Below are positions 1-8,260 of a stretch of 45,421 nucleotides of DNA, in pieces. The notes beneath the pieces were generated by a model. That model had not been told where the DNA came from. It saw nothing but the letters and a program-made list of their open reading frames with translations, and did no database searches. Numbering within the stretch: the stretch's first letter is position 1; every line of letters starts with the position of its first letter. A program made the position numbers and the translations under genes. The stretch lies in the NCBI GenBank assembly GCA_036396795.1, contig DASWKF010000019.1:1-45421 (forward strand), read 5' to 3'. Origin of the DNA: JAHEEM01 sp036396795 (lineage in GTDB: Bacteria; Pseudomonadota; Gammaproteobacteria; Steroidobacterales; Rariloculaceae).

Positions 1-30
1 TTCGAGCACCAATAGCCCCGCCTTCACGCC
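1..30 (+). repeat. Truncated copy (E) of the hairpin repeat family
   Basis: The window opens with TTCGAGCACC. All four complete copies carry TTCGAG-N-ACC at the junction of loop and right arm. The following arm (9-30) is 22 nt, as in copies A-C, starts CCAAT like copy D, and ends in CGCC like copy A. The loop and left arm lie outside the window, so pairing cannot be tested. The short minus-strand reading frame starting at 51 runs into this arm and is probably not a gene. Confidence 0.5.
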
Positions 31-106
31 CTCCCTGCCGATGAGCGGCATTGAAGAGCGGCGTGCCAGATTCGAGGAAGAGGGGCGCAGGCGTGTTGCG
101 GCGGGC

Positions 107-139
107 AAAAAAAGCCGCCGGCGCAGGAGCGCCAGCGGC
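107..139 (-). terminator. Rho-independent terminator of the lipoprotein gene
   Basis: On the minus strand an 11-bp GC-rich stem (positions 114-124 with 129-139, one mismatch, 4-nt loop) is followed by seven T residues (113 down to 107). It sits 24 nt past the stop codon of the small lipoprotein gene. This is the classic layout of an intrinsic terminator. Confidence 0.8.
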
Positions 140-162
140 GGTTATTCAGTCCAGGATGTATC

Positions 163-450
163 TTACTTTTGCTGAGTCTGCTCGAACATGCGGTCGACGC
201 GCTCATTGGTGGCGTCACAGCAAGCTTGTGCGGCGTTGGCGGCTGATAGTGCCTGATTGGCCGTGCTCTGCGCTCCGGAGGCCATTTGTCGAGCCTCACT
301 GGCTTGGCGTTGAGCGTCAGCTGCAGCGCTTTGTGCGCTTTCGGCGATACCTCGAACCGCATCGAGGTCTTCCTGGGTGACTTGCGCTGCGCATCCGACC
401 GTTAGCGCGAGAACGGCACAAAGTGCGCCTAGCTGAAGTTTCCTGGTCAT
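163..450 (-). CDS. Lpp/OprI-type alanine-zipper outer-membrane lipoprotein
   Basis: The product is 95 residues. An N-terminal signal peptide ends in a lipobox (LTVGC), so Cys20 would be lipidated and the protein anchored in the outer membrane. The mature part is Ala/Gln/Ser-rich with regular heptads (about residues 25-75), as in alanine-zipper lipoproteins that form trimeric coiled coils. The C-terminal part (ACCDATNERVDRMF...K) is typical of the OprI/Lpp group, and the terminal Lys is the residue that E. coli Lpp links to peptidoglycan. I chose the ATG at 450 because it begins the signal peptide and has AGGGGAAA upstream; the frame is open 20 codons further without a signal. The gene stands alone with its own terminator. 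Confidence 0.85.
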   Translation of the reverse strand: MTRKLQLGALCAVLALTVGCAAQVTQEDLDAVRGIAESAQSAAADAQRQASEARQMASGAQSTANQALSAANAAQACCDATNERVDRMFEQTQQK

Positions 451-687
451 TGAGTTTCCCCTGACTGAAGTGACAAAACCTCGGCAATTATTTCCTAAAG
501 CGAAGCACACTGCAATTGAGAAGCTTGCTTATCGGTTTTTCCTCGCCGGTTTTTCGCTACTGGAAGGTCGCAAAGCAAGTATCGCGACGATAGTCGTCGC
601 AAACTGGCGACAAGATGTCGGATACGACTCGGCTCGACGGTCGTCACGCCACGCGCCGATGAATCAGTGCTTGATCTCGACGGGGGA

Positions 688-703
688 CTGTATATAGTAT
701 CAG
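688..703. promoter_or_regulatory. LexA box 1 (SOS operator)
   Basis: The sequence CTGT-N8-TCAG differs by one base from the gammaproteobacterial SOS consensus CTGT-N8-ACAG, with an AT-rich centre. It lies 31 bp before the lexA start and 19 bp, centre to centre, from box 2. Confidence 0.75.
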
Positions 704-706
704 TAG

Positions 707-722
707 CTGTCTATGTATACAG
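707..722. promoter_or_regulatory. LexA box 2 (SOS operator)
   Basis: The sequence is CTGT-CTATGTAT-ACAG, a perfect match to the CTGT-N8-ACAG consensus. It ends 11 bp before the lexA ATG. Two tandem boxes about two helical turns apart is the arrangement seen at the E. coli lexA promoter, so the operon is probably autoregulated. Confidence 0.88.
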
Positions 723-733
723 GTTTTCCGGCC

Positions 734-1342
734 ATGCGCGATTTAACACCGAGACAAAAGCAAATTTTAATGTTGATTCAGAGGGTTATAAGAGAAACCG
801 GGATGCCGCCGACGCGCGCGGAGATCGCCAGGGAAATAGGCTTTCGTTCCATTAACGCCGCCGAGGAGCATTTACGGGCCTTGGAGCGCAAAGGCGTCAT
901 CCAGTTACTGCCGGGCACCTCGCGCGGCATTCAGCTCAAGGATGCTTTGCGGGAGCAGCTGGGGCTGCCTTTGGTCGGCAGAGTAGCGGCGGGTCATCCG
1001 ATCCTTGCGGAAGAACATATCGAGGGCCACTACCGGATCGATCCGAAATTGTTTGCTTCGGCACCACATTTTCTACTTCGCGTGCAGGGCATGAGCATGC
1101 GGGATGCGGGCATCCTCGATGGAGATCTGGTGGCGGTGCACCGCTCGACGGAGGTCAGAAACCGACAGATCGTCGTCGCCCGTTTGGAAGACGAGGTCAC
1201 CGTCAAGCGTTACCGGCAAGAAGGGCACAAAGTTTGGTTATTGCCCGACAATCCCGAGTTTTCTCCGATCCAGGTCGATCTGCGCGAGCAGACGCTGACC
1301 ATAGAAGGGGTGGTTGTCGGTGTCGTGCGAGATGCCATGTAG
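734..1342 (+). CDS. lexA: LexA SOS repressor
   Basis: The product is 202 residues, the usual LexA length. The N-terminal winged helix (LTPRQKQIL, TGMPPTRAEIAREIGFRS, NAAEEHLRALERKGVI) is nearly the E. coli sequence. The self-cleavage site is Ala86-Gly87, followed by the S24-type peptidase dyad Ser121 (GMSM) and Lys158 (TVKRY). RecA filaments on single-stranded DNA trigger self-cleavage and derepression. The ATG at 734 is chosen by alignment with E. coli LexA; the frame opens 7 codons earlier, inside the operator. It is the first gene of the imuA-imuB-dnaE2 operon and lies just behind two LexA boxes. Confidence 0.97.
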   Translation: MRDLTPRQKQILMLIQRVIRETGMPPTRAEIAREIGFRSINAAEEHLRALERKGVIQLLPGTSRGIQLKDALREQLGLPLVGRVAAGHPILAEEHIEGHYRIDPKLFASAPHFLLRVQGMSMRDAGILDGDLVAVHRSTEVRNRQIVVARLEDEVTVKRYRQEGHKVWLLPDNPEFSPIQVDLREQTLTIEGVVVGVVRDAM

Positions 1343-1378
1343 ACGGGAAACGATAACGCATCGTCGCTGGCGGCTGCC

Positions 1379-2029
1379 GTGGATATAAAAACACTCATAG
1401 AGCATCCCCATGTTTGGCAAGGGCTCCGCACGCACTCTACGGGTGCCGTGTATGCGACCGGTTTCAAAGAGCTCGACGCGCATTTGCCCGGAGGCGGTTG
1501 GCCCGCGGCGGCTCTGACCGAAATCATATTGGAAGATCATGGTATCGGGGAGCTCAGTCTTTTGATGCCCGCCATGGCGAGGCTATGCCGGCGTGATGTC
1601 GGCAAGCACGCCTGCGGCTGGATATTCTGGGTGTCGCCGCCCTTCATTCCCTATGCTCCGGCCTTGAGTAAGCACGGCATCGATTTGAATCGGGTGTTAT
1701 TGGTGCACGCAGCCGCGACTCAATACGGAAGCCTTTGGGCCGTGGAGCAGGCTTTACGTGCGGGATCTTGCGTCGCCGTGTTGGCGTGGGCGCAGTTCGC
1801 CGGTCAGACGGCATTACGGCGCTTGCAATTGGCCGCCGAGCGCGCGCGCTGTTGGACCGTGCTTTTCCGTTCCGGCACGGCTTTGCGGCAGAGATCACCC
1901 GCGGCGCTCAGGCTGAGGCTCCGCAAGCTCGGAGAAGTAACCCGGGTCGAGATATTGAAATGCCGTGGCGGACGCCCCGGAGTCGTGCAGATCCGTCACG
2001 ATGATGCAGGGAATCCCGAGTGCTCTTAG
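1379..2029 (+). CDS. imuA: ImuA, RecA/SulA-like component of the translesion mutasome
   Basis: The product is 216 residues with a GTG start, 36 bp after lexA. The N-terminal half (GFKELDAHLPGGGWPAAALTEI) is the RecA-like fold seen in ImuA; the phosphate-binding loop is degenerate, as is usual in this family. ImuA acts with ImuB and DnaE2 (ImuC) in SOS-induced error-prone bypass and is required for damage-induced mutagenesis where it has been tested. Identification rests on the RecA-like N-terminus and on its place between lexA and imuB. No obvious Shine-Dalgarno site precedes the GTG, so the start is likely but not certain. Confidence 0.88.
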   Translation: MDIKTLIEHPHVWQGLRTHSTGAVYATGFKELDAHLPGGGWPAAALTEIILEDHGIGELSLLMPAMARLCRRDVGKHACGWIFWVSPPFIPYAPALSKHGIDLNRVLLVHAAATQYGSLWAVEQALRAGSCVAVLAWAQFAGQTALRRLQLAAERARCWTVLFRSGTALRQRSPAALRLRLRKLGEVTRVEILKCRGGRPGVVQIRHDDAGNPECS

Positions 2030-2042
2030 AACTTATTCCCTC

Positions 2043-3443
2043 ATGTCACGCGCGCTCGAGACACTGGCTCTTTTTACCGGAGACCCCTCCCAACCGCGGC
2101 GCGACGTCTCATTTCGTGACGCGCCTTCGAATCATTTATGGCTCGCGGCTTATTTCCCGAAATTGGCCTTGGAATCTTTGGCGGGCATATCCGCCGACGA
2201 GGCGGAGCGCGGCAAATTGCAGTCCTTGGCCCGGCATGCGGAGCGCTTTACGCCCATCGTTAGCCTGGAGCCTCCGTCCGCGCTCCTCATGGAGGTTGGC
2301 GGAAGCCTCAAGTTGTTCGACGGGATCGATGCCATAAAGGATTTGTTGGCCGCTGGATTACGGCAACGGCAGGTTACGGCTCATTTATGCGCCGCACCTA
2401 CGGCGTTGGCCGCGCTTTGGCTGGCGCGTAGTAAAGAGAACGATGTCCTTTCCCGACAGGAGCTGGCCGGACGTTTGGGACGTTTGCCGGTCGAGGCTAC
2501 CGAATGGCCGCGGAAAGTTCTGATGCTGCTTGAGAGCATGGGTGTGCGCACTCTTGGAGAGTGCATGAGATTGCCCCGCGATGGGTTTGCGCGCCGCATT
2601 GGCCGCGAGTATCTGAATGAGATCGATAAATCACTCGGCGATCATGATCCACGGCTTGAATTCAGGCCTCCTCTGGAGCTCGACGCCAGCTTTGAATTTG
2701 CCAATGAGGTCACCGATACGGCCGCGCTCGAGAGCCCGGGTAAGCGCCTCATCGAGAATCTCGTCGTTAGCTTGCGAAAACATCAGGCTCAAACGCAGAG
2801 TCTCGAGTGTGTTTTTCGTCATTCTGACCGCTCGATCACGATAGAGCGCATGAATCTCGCGGAGCCCACTCGGGACGAGGATCGATTTGTAAGGCTTTTC
2901 ATGGATCGATTGGAGCAAATGCGAGTGCACGCCCCCGTCGTTGCGTTGAGCATCAAAACGGGGCTCGTCGAGCCCGCTCATGTCAGTCATGGAGCGTTAT
3001 TCGAAGGCTCGAGCGAGCATGACCCGAGATCGGCGGGGAGTAGCTTGATAGAACGGCTGCAGGCGCGTTTCGGCATGAAGAATCTCTATGGCATGGATCT
3101 CGTCGATGAGCATAGGCCGGAGGCGGCCTGGAGCCGATCGAGGCATTTGCGTCACGAGCGACACGGTCTTTTGGCGATCGGCCAGGCACGGCGACGGCCT
3201 TTGTGGATATTGCCGGCACCGCGGCCTTTATCGAGCACCGTCGATGGCTTGCCTTGCTATAAAAGCCGGCGGCCTCTGCGGCTCGAATGCGGCCCGGAGC
3301 GCATAGAAAGCGGTTGGTGGGACGATGGCGGAATTGAGAGGGACTATCACATTGCTTTGAGCGACCACGATGAAAGGTTGTGGGTTTTTCGTGACCGGTC
3401 GTCGATGAACCGCGGCTGGTATTTGCACGGATTTTTTGCTTAG
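2043..3443 (+). CDS. imuB: ImuB, inactive Y-family polymerase-like mutasome hub
   Basis: From the ATG at 2043 the product is 466 residues. The fold is that of DinB/UmuC polymerases, but where active Y-family enzymes carry the metal-binding DMDxFFA motif this protein has LWLAAYFPK, so the catalytic Asp residues are missing, as in known ImuB proteins. ImuB is thought to be a scaffold linking the beta clamp, ImuA and DnaE2. The frame is open upstream to 1965, overlapping imuA, with ATGs at 2001 and 2004. I prefer 2043 because it follows the imuA stop by 13 nt, but no start has a clear ribosome-binding site. Confidence 0.88.
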   Translation: MSRALETLALFTGDPSQPRRDVSFRDAPSNHLWLAAYFPKLALESLAGISADEAERGKLQSLARHAERFTPIVSLEPPSALLMEVGGSLKLFDGIDAIKDLLAAGLRQRQVTAHLCAAPTALAALWLARSKENDVLSRQELAGRLGRLPVEATEWPRKVLMLLESMGVRTLGECMRLPRDGFARRIGREYLNEIDKSLGDHDPRLEFRPPLELDASFEFANEVTDTAALESPGKRLIENLVVSLRKHQAQTQSLECVFRHSDRSITIERMNLAEPTRDEDRFVRLFMDRLEQMRVHAPVVALSIKTGLVEPAHVSHGALFEGSSEHDPRSAGSSLIERLQARFGMKNLYGMDLVDEHRPEAAWSRSRHLRHERHGLLAIGQARRRPLWILPAPRPLSSTVDGLPCYKSRRPLRLECGPERIESGWWDDGGIERDYHIALSDHDERLWVFRDRSSMNRGWYLHGFFA

Positions 3444-3451
3444 CGTGGCTC

Positions 3452-6400
3452 ATGAGCGATTTAAATAATGTGTGTTATGCGGAGCTGCACTGTCTCAGCA
3501 ATTTCACGTTTCTTCGTGGTGCCTCCCACCCGGAAGAGCAAGTGGAGCAGGCTGCCCGTCTAGGCTATTCAGCGCTTGCGTTGACCGACGAATGCTCTTT
3601 GGCCGGTGTCGTGCGCGGCCATGTCGCCGCCAAAGGCTTGCCGCTCAAATACATCGTCGGCGCGGAATTCAGACTTGCGGAAGGTATCGACGTCGTGGTG
3701 CTGGCATCGAGCCGCGAGGCCTACGGCGCGCTTTCGGCATTGATCAGTCACGCTCGCCGGGCGGCCCCGAAGGGCGGCTATCGTCTCGACAAGGATGATT
3801 TCGGCAGGTATCTCGAAGGATCGGAAAATCTCCTCTTATGGCTTCCGGGAGAGCAACCCGAATGCGCCCAAGGCGCTTGGCTCAAGGAAGTCTTTCCGGA
3901 GCGTGTCTGGCTGGCGGCGGAACTTCTCAAGAGCGGCCTCGATCACTGTTTGCTCGAGCGCTGGACCGAGTCGGCGCGTCGGCTCGGTGTTCCGATGGTG
4001 GCAAGCGGCAACGTGCACATGCATTGCCGCGATCGCCGCAAGCTTCAAGATGCATTGACGGCCATCAGGCTCAAGATGCCATTGGAGCGGGTCGGATTCG
4101 GCTTATACGCGAATGGCGAACGTTTTCTCAGACCCCTGGAAGAGCTCGCCCGGATTTATCCATCCGATCTTCTCAGAGAAACCCTGGCCATCGCCGAGCG
4201 CATCGATTTTTCGCTCGACGAGCTCCGCTACGAGTATCCCCACGAGCTCGTACCGGCCGGCGAGACGCCCGCGAGCTGGTTGCGGGCGCTGGTCGTCGAG
4301 GGTAAACGCTGGCGATGGCCGCAGGGGGTGCCGCCGCGAATGGAGGAGCTCGTATCTCACGAGCTCGAGCTGATCTCGGAGCTCAAGTACGAGCCCTATT
4401 TCTTAACGGTTCACGATATCGTTCGATTTGCCCGCAGCCGCGGCATCCTGTGTCAGGGGCGCGGCTCGGCGGCAAATTCCGTCGTTTGTTATTGCTTAGG
4501 CGTTACCGAGGTGGATCCGATCCGCGTAGAGACGCTCGTGGAGAGGTTCATCTCCAGGGAGCGGAACGAGCCGCCCGACATCGATGTGGATTTCGAGCAC
4601 GATCGGCGTGAGGAGGTCATTCAATATATATACCGTAAGTACTCGCGCGAGCGTGCCGCCTTGGCCGCAACGGTCATCCGCTACAGAGCCCGCAGCGCCA
4701 TACGGGACTTGGGCAAGGCTCTGAGTATCGATGAAGCCCGAACCGATGCGTTGGCGCGGTCGATACAGTGGTGGGATAGCCGCAAGGTAGAGCGGAGCAG
4801 AGCCAGGGAAGCCGGTCTCGACCCCGAGAATTCCAAGGTCTTTAAATTGCTGGAATTGGCGAGGGAGCTGGCTGGATTTCCGCGGCATCTTTCTCAGCAT
4901 GTGGGCGGCTTCGTCATTTCTCAGGGCCCTTTGACACGGCTCGTGCCCATAGAGAACACCGCGATGCCGGAGCGCAGCATCATCCAATGGGACAAGGATG
5001 ATCTGGAAGCACTCGGCTTATTGAAAGTGGATGTGCTCGCGCTGGGCATGTTGAGCGTGCTGCGCCGCAGCTTTGATCTCATGAGAAGCTTTTATGGTGG
5101 TGAGCTCGATATGTCGAGCGTGCCCGCCGAGGATGCCGCCGTTTACGACATGATTTGCAAGGCGGATACCATGGGTGTCTTCCAAATTGAATCGCGGGCT
5201 CAAATGGCGATGCTGCCGCGGCTTAAGCCCCGATGCTATTACGATCTCGTGATCGAAGTTTCCATCGTGCGTCCCGGGCCCATTCAAGGCGACATGGTCC
5301 ATCCGTATCTCAGGCGGCGGTGCGGCGAGGAAGACGTGAGTTATCCGAGCACGGAAGTGAAGCAGGTTCTGGAACGCACGCTGGGCGTGCCCATTTTCCA
5401 GGAGCAGGTCATGAGACTCGTTGTCGTTGCCGCCGGATTTACTCCGGGCGAAGCCGATCAGTTACGCCGGGCAATGGCGGCCTGGCGTCGCCGCGGCAGC
5501 CTCGAATCCTTTGAGCAACGATTGATGCAGGGCATGTCGGAACGTGGATATTCGGGTGATTTCGCTCAACGTATTTTCAATCAGATCAAAGGATTCGGCG
5601 AATACGGATTCCCGGAATCGCATGCAGCGAGCTTTGCTTTATTGGTATATGTCTCGGCGTGGCTCAAGTGCCACGAGCCGGCGGTTTTCTGCTGTGCGTT
5701 GCTGAACAGCCAGCCCATGGGGTTTTATCGCCCCGCCCAGCTCATACGTTCAGCGCGCGAGCATGGAGTCGAGGTTAGGGCCGTCGATGTCAATCACAGC
5801 GACTGGGATTCGACCTTGGAGCGCGGCAAGGAGAGCAGCCCGGCCTTACGCTTGGGTCTGCGTATGATCAAGGATTTGTCCACTGAGGGCGCGAATCGTT
5901 TGTTGGCCGCGCGTCGCCAGGCTGCTTTTAGCGATATCCAAAGTATCGCCGAACGAGCCGCGCTCGGTAAAAAGGATCTCAACGCGCTGGCGGTCAGCGG
6001 TGCGCTCAAATCGTTGGCGAGGCATAGACACGATGCCGTTTGGGGCGTCGCCGGCGTGCAGCAGCCGACGGCTCTTTTTCGGCAGATGCGCGTCGCAGAG
6101 GGGATACCGATGCTGCGTGCGCCGACGGAGCGTCAAGATATGACGGCTGATTACCGTCATTTGGGGATGACGCTGGGACGCCATCCGCTGGCCTTGTTGA
6201 GGACGCGCCTCGATGCCATGGGGATCATGAGTCTGAGTGAGGTCGCCGCCGCCGTTCCGGGCGAGCGGGTTCGGGCCGCAGGCTTGGTCATCACGCGTCA
6301 GCGTCCGTCGAGCGCCGCGGGCGTCATTTTCATCACTATCGAGGACGAGACCGGCTATCTCAACCTGATCGTCTGGGAAAATGTGGCCGAGCGCCAGCGG

Positions 6401-6544
6401 TATGCGCTGCTGGGCGCCCGCTTGCTAGGCGTCAGCGGCCGGGTGCAGAAGGAGGGAGAAGTGCTCCACGTGATCGCCGAGCGGCTTTTCGACCACAGTA
6501 GCTTGATCGGTATGCTGGAAGCCCGCTCTCGGGATTTTCATTAG
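3452..6544 (+). CDS. dnaE2: DnaE2 (ImuC), error-prone DNA polymerase III alpha-like subunit
   Basis: The product is 1030 residues, typical of DnaE2 and shorter than replicative DnaE (about 1160). It has an N-terminal PHP domain (YAELHCLSNFTFLRGASHP), the polymerase palm with catalytic acidic residues (PDIDVDFEHD, about residues 373-382), a helix-hairpin-helix region, and a C-terminal OB-fold (about residues 930-1000). It extends primers across lesions in the SOS response. It starts 8 nt after imuB and ends the operon. The stop is followed by 27 nt and then a convergent gene. Confidence 0.96.
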   Translation: MSDLNNVCYAELHCLSNFTFLRGASHPEEQVEQAARLGYSALALTDECSLAGVVRGHVAAKGLPLKYIVGAEFRLAEGIDVVVLASSREAYGALSALISHARRAAPKGGYRLDKDDFGRYLEGSENLLLWLPGEQPECAQGAWLKEVFPERVWLAAELLKSGLDHCLLERWTESARRLGVPMVASGNVHMHCRDRRKLQDALTAIRLKMPLERVGFGLYANGERFLRPLEELARIYPSDLLRETLAIAERIDFSLDELRYEYPHELVPAGETPASWLRALVVEGKRWRWPQGVPPRMEELVSHELELISELKYEPYFLTVHDIVRFARSRGILCQGRGSAANSVVCYCLGVTEVDPIRVETLVERFISRERNEPPDIDVDFEHDRREEVIQYIYRKYSRERAALAATVIRYRARSAIRDLGKALSIDEARTDALARSIQWWDSRKVERSRAREAGLDPENSKVFKLLELARELAGFPRHLSQHVGGFVISQGPLTRLVPIENTAMPERSIIQWDKDDLEALGLLKVDVLALGMLSVLRRSFDLMRSFYGGELDMSSVPAEDAAVYDMICKADTMGVFQIESRAQMAMLPRLKPRCYYDLVIEVSIVRPGPIQGDMVHPYLRRRCGEEDVSYPSTEVKQVLERTLGVPIFQEQVMRLVVVAAGFTPGEADQLRRAMAAWRRRGSLESFEQRLMQGMSERGYSGDFAQRIFNQIKGFGEYGFPESHAASFALLVYVSAWLKCHEPAVFCCALLNSQPMGFYRPAQLIRSAREHGVEVRAVDVNHSDWDSTLERGKESSPALRLGLRMIKDLSTEGANRLLAARRQAAFSDIQSIAERAALGKKDLNALAVSGALKSLARHRHDAVWGVAGVQQPTALFRQMRVAEGIPMLRAPTERQDMTADYRHLGMTLGRHPLALLRTRLDAMGIMSLSEVAAAVPGERVRAAGLVITRQRPSSAAGVIFITIEDETGYLNLIVWENVAERQRYALLGARLLGVSGRVQKEGEVLHVIAERLFDHSSLIGMLEARSRDFH

Positions 6545-6571
6545 GCGGTACGGTCGGAGGTCCTGCAAGAA

Positions 6572-6841
6572 TCAAACCTTGTAGTCGTCGAAGTCTTCGA
6601 GATCCCGTTTCGATCGCCGGTTCTCCATGAGATCTTCCAAACGATGCCTCGCACCATGGCCGCCAAGACGACCTCCACACCCCGACTCGGACTCGAGCTC
6701 GTGAATCAACTCCTCGATATTGATCTCGACTGACGGATCTCCGACGTTATCGGTCGCGCCGTCATCGGTCGCTTCCGCTTCCGCTTCCTCTTCTTCTACC
6801 TCGTCGTCTTCATCAGCGATGTCGGTTTCTTCGACTGCCAT
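6572..6841 (-). CDS. Small acidic protein, PA3496-like
   Basis: The product is 89 residues. The N-terminal two thirds is extremely acidic (long Glu/Asp runs, residues 4-50) and probably disordered. The C-terminus is basic-acidic (RHRLEDLMENRRSKRDLEDFDDYKV) and resembles the conserved end of small PA3496-type proteins of Pseudomonas and relatives, whose function is not established. Glycines and one Cys lie just before this motif. A strong ribosome-binding site (GGAGGGG) precedes the ATG at 6841. It lies 204 nt downstream of gspF on the same strand; whether it is cotranscribed is unclear. Confidence 0.7.
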   Translation of the reverse strand: MAVEETDIADEDDEVEEEEAEAEATDDGATDNVGDPSVEINIEELIHELESESGCGGRLGGHGARHRLEDLMENRRSKRDLEDFDDYKV

Positions 6842-7045
6842 GAGCCCCCTCCGGGCATTTCGAGCCAGACCGCTTCAAGGAACTAGAGTCCGTGCCGCCA
6901 AGTCAATTTCGCGCAGTTATAAACCGAAGGAGAAACCTTGGCAATACCCTTCTGGAGCAGTTTGTGAAACACGACACAGACCTCGGAAACATCCGGAGTA
7001 TCGCGGACCCAGAGCGGTAGCAGCGACCAATGCTACGCAGCACGA

Positions 7046-8260
7046 TCACGCGATGAGCTGATTGAGCTGAAATATCGGCAACAAAATCGCCATGACGATT
7101 GCGAGGACGATCAGGCCCATGAAGATGATCAGCGCGGGCTCGAGGATCGAGAGCATCGTGCTCAAGAGGCTGTCCATCTCGTTTTCCTGATGGCTGGCTG
7201 CTCGCTCGAGCATTGAATCGAGTTTTCCGGAGGATTCGCCGCTGGAAATCAGGTGGATGCTCATCGGCGGGAATAGCTTGGAATGGGCGAGCGCGGTGCC
7301 GATTGCGCCGCCCTCGCGCACGCGAACCGTGGCTGCCTCGACGGCATCGCGCATCGGCAGATTCGTCACCACCGTGCCGCTGATGCTCAACGCCTCCAGC
7401 ACGGGAACACCGCTGGAGCTCAGAATGCTCAACGTTCTCGTGAAGCGAGCCGTGTTCAGGCCCCGGGTCACGCGGCCGATCACGGGGACGCGAAGCAGCC
7501 AGCGGTGGAGCTTGCGCCTGGGTCCCGCGTTGCCGAAGTATCTGTTGAGGCCGAAGGCGATCAGCGACACGGCGACCAAGACCGCCAGCCACCAGGTCTG
7601 CAGCGCGGTCGACAATGCGATCAGACCGCGTGTGAGCAAGGGCAATTCCTGGCCGGTGGTTTCGAACACCCCGACGACCTTGGGCACGACGTAGACCAGC
7701 ATGAGCGTGATGATTGCGAGCGCGAGAGTCGTCAGCACGATGGGGTAGATCAGCGCATGACCGACTTTCTGCCGTAACGAATGGCGCGCCTCGGTATAGT
7801 CCGCGAGCCTCTCCAGGACCGTATCCAGCCGCCCGGCCTGCTCTCCGGCCGCCACGGTCGCTCGATAGACGATAGGAAAGGCCTGTGGGAACTCTTCGAG
7901 ACCGGCGGCGAGAGTATGCCCTTCGAGCACTTTCGCCCTCACGCCGAGCAGAATGCTCTTGATGCGCGCCTTCTCGCTCTGCTCGCTGACAGCCTGGAGC
8001 GCTTCCTCCAGCGGCAGGCCGGCGCGCGCCAAGGTCGCGAGCTGCCGCGTCAGCAACGCCAGATCGAGAGCCGACAGGCCGCGTCTCACGGAGATGCGCC
8101 GCCGGGTGGTCGATCGTTTACCCTCGACCTCGGTCACTTCGAGCGGAATCAGCGCCCGTTCGCGCAAAAGGCTTCGCACCTGCCGCGGCGTGTCGCCCTC
8201 GAGGACGCCGCTGCGCTCCTTGCCGAGCTCGTCAACGGCGACGTATTGGTATGCGCCCAT
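7046..8260 (-). CDS. gspF: Type II secretion inner-membrane platform protein GspF
   Basis: The product is 404 residues, the normal GspF length. It opens with YQYVAVDELGKERSGVLEGDT, typical of the family, and has two T2SSF domains (about 70-195 and 275-395) and three membrane segments (about 170-190, 220-240, 370-395). GspF sits in the inner-membrane assembly platform and couples the GspE ATPase to pseudopilus assembly. Its ATG overlaps the gspE stop by one base (TGATG), indicating translational coupling. It is the last gsp gene here; no gspG-M follow. Confidence 0.95.
   Translation of the reverse strand: MGAYQYVAVDELGKERSGVLEGDTPRQVRSLLRERALIPLEVTEVEGKRSTTRRRISVRRGLSALDLALLTRQLATLARAGLPLEEALQAVSEQSEKARIKSILLGVRAKVLEGHTLAAGLEEFPQAFPIVYRATVAAGEQAGRLDTVLERLADYTEARHSLRQKVGHALIYPIVLTTLALAIITLMLVYVVPKVVGVFETTGQELPLLTRGLIALSTALQTWWLAVLVAVSLIAFGLNRYFGNAGPRRKLHRWLLRVPVIGRVTRGLNTARFTRTLSILSSSGVPVLEALSISGTVVTNLPMRDAVEAATVRVREGGAIGTALAHSKLFPPMSIHLISSGESSGKLDSMLERAASHQENEMDSLLSTMLSILEPALIIFMGLIVLAIVMAILLPIFQLNQLIA

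Noticed and set aside
1..51. Minus-strand frame starting MPLIGREGV at 51
   Set aside because: It reads through the arm of truncated hairpin copy E and has no ribosome site.
24..380. Two overlapping reading frames of about 110 codons at the left edge
   Set aside because: They overlap the lipoprotein gene, its terminator and the repeat, and have low-complexity Arg-rich translations. The lipoprotein reading has a lipobox and ribosome site.
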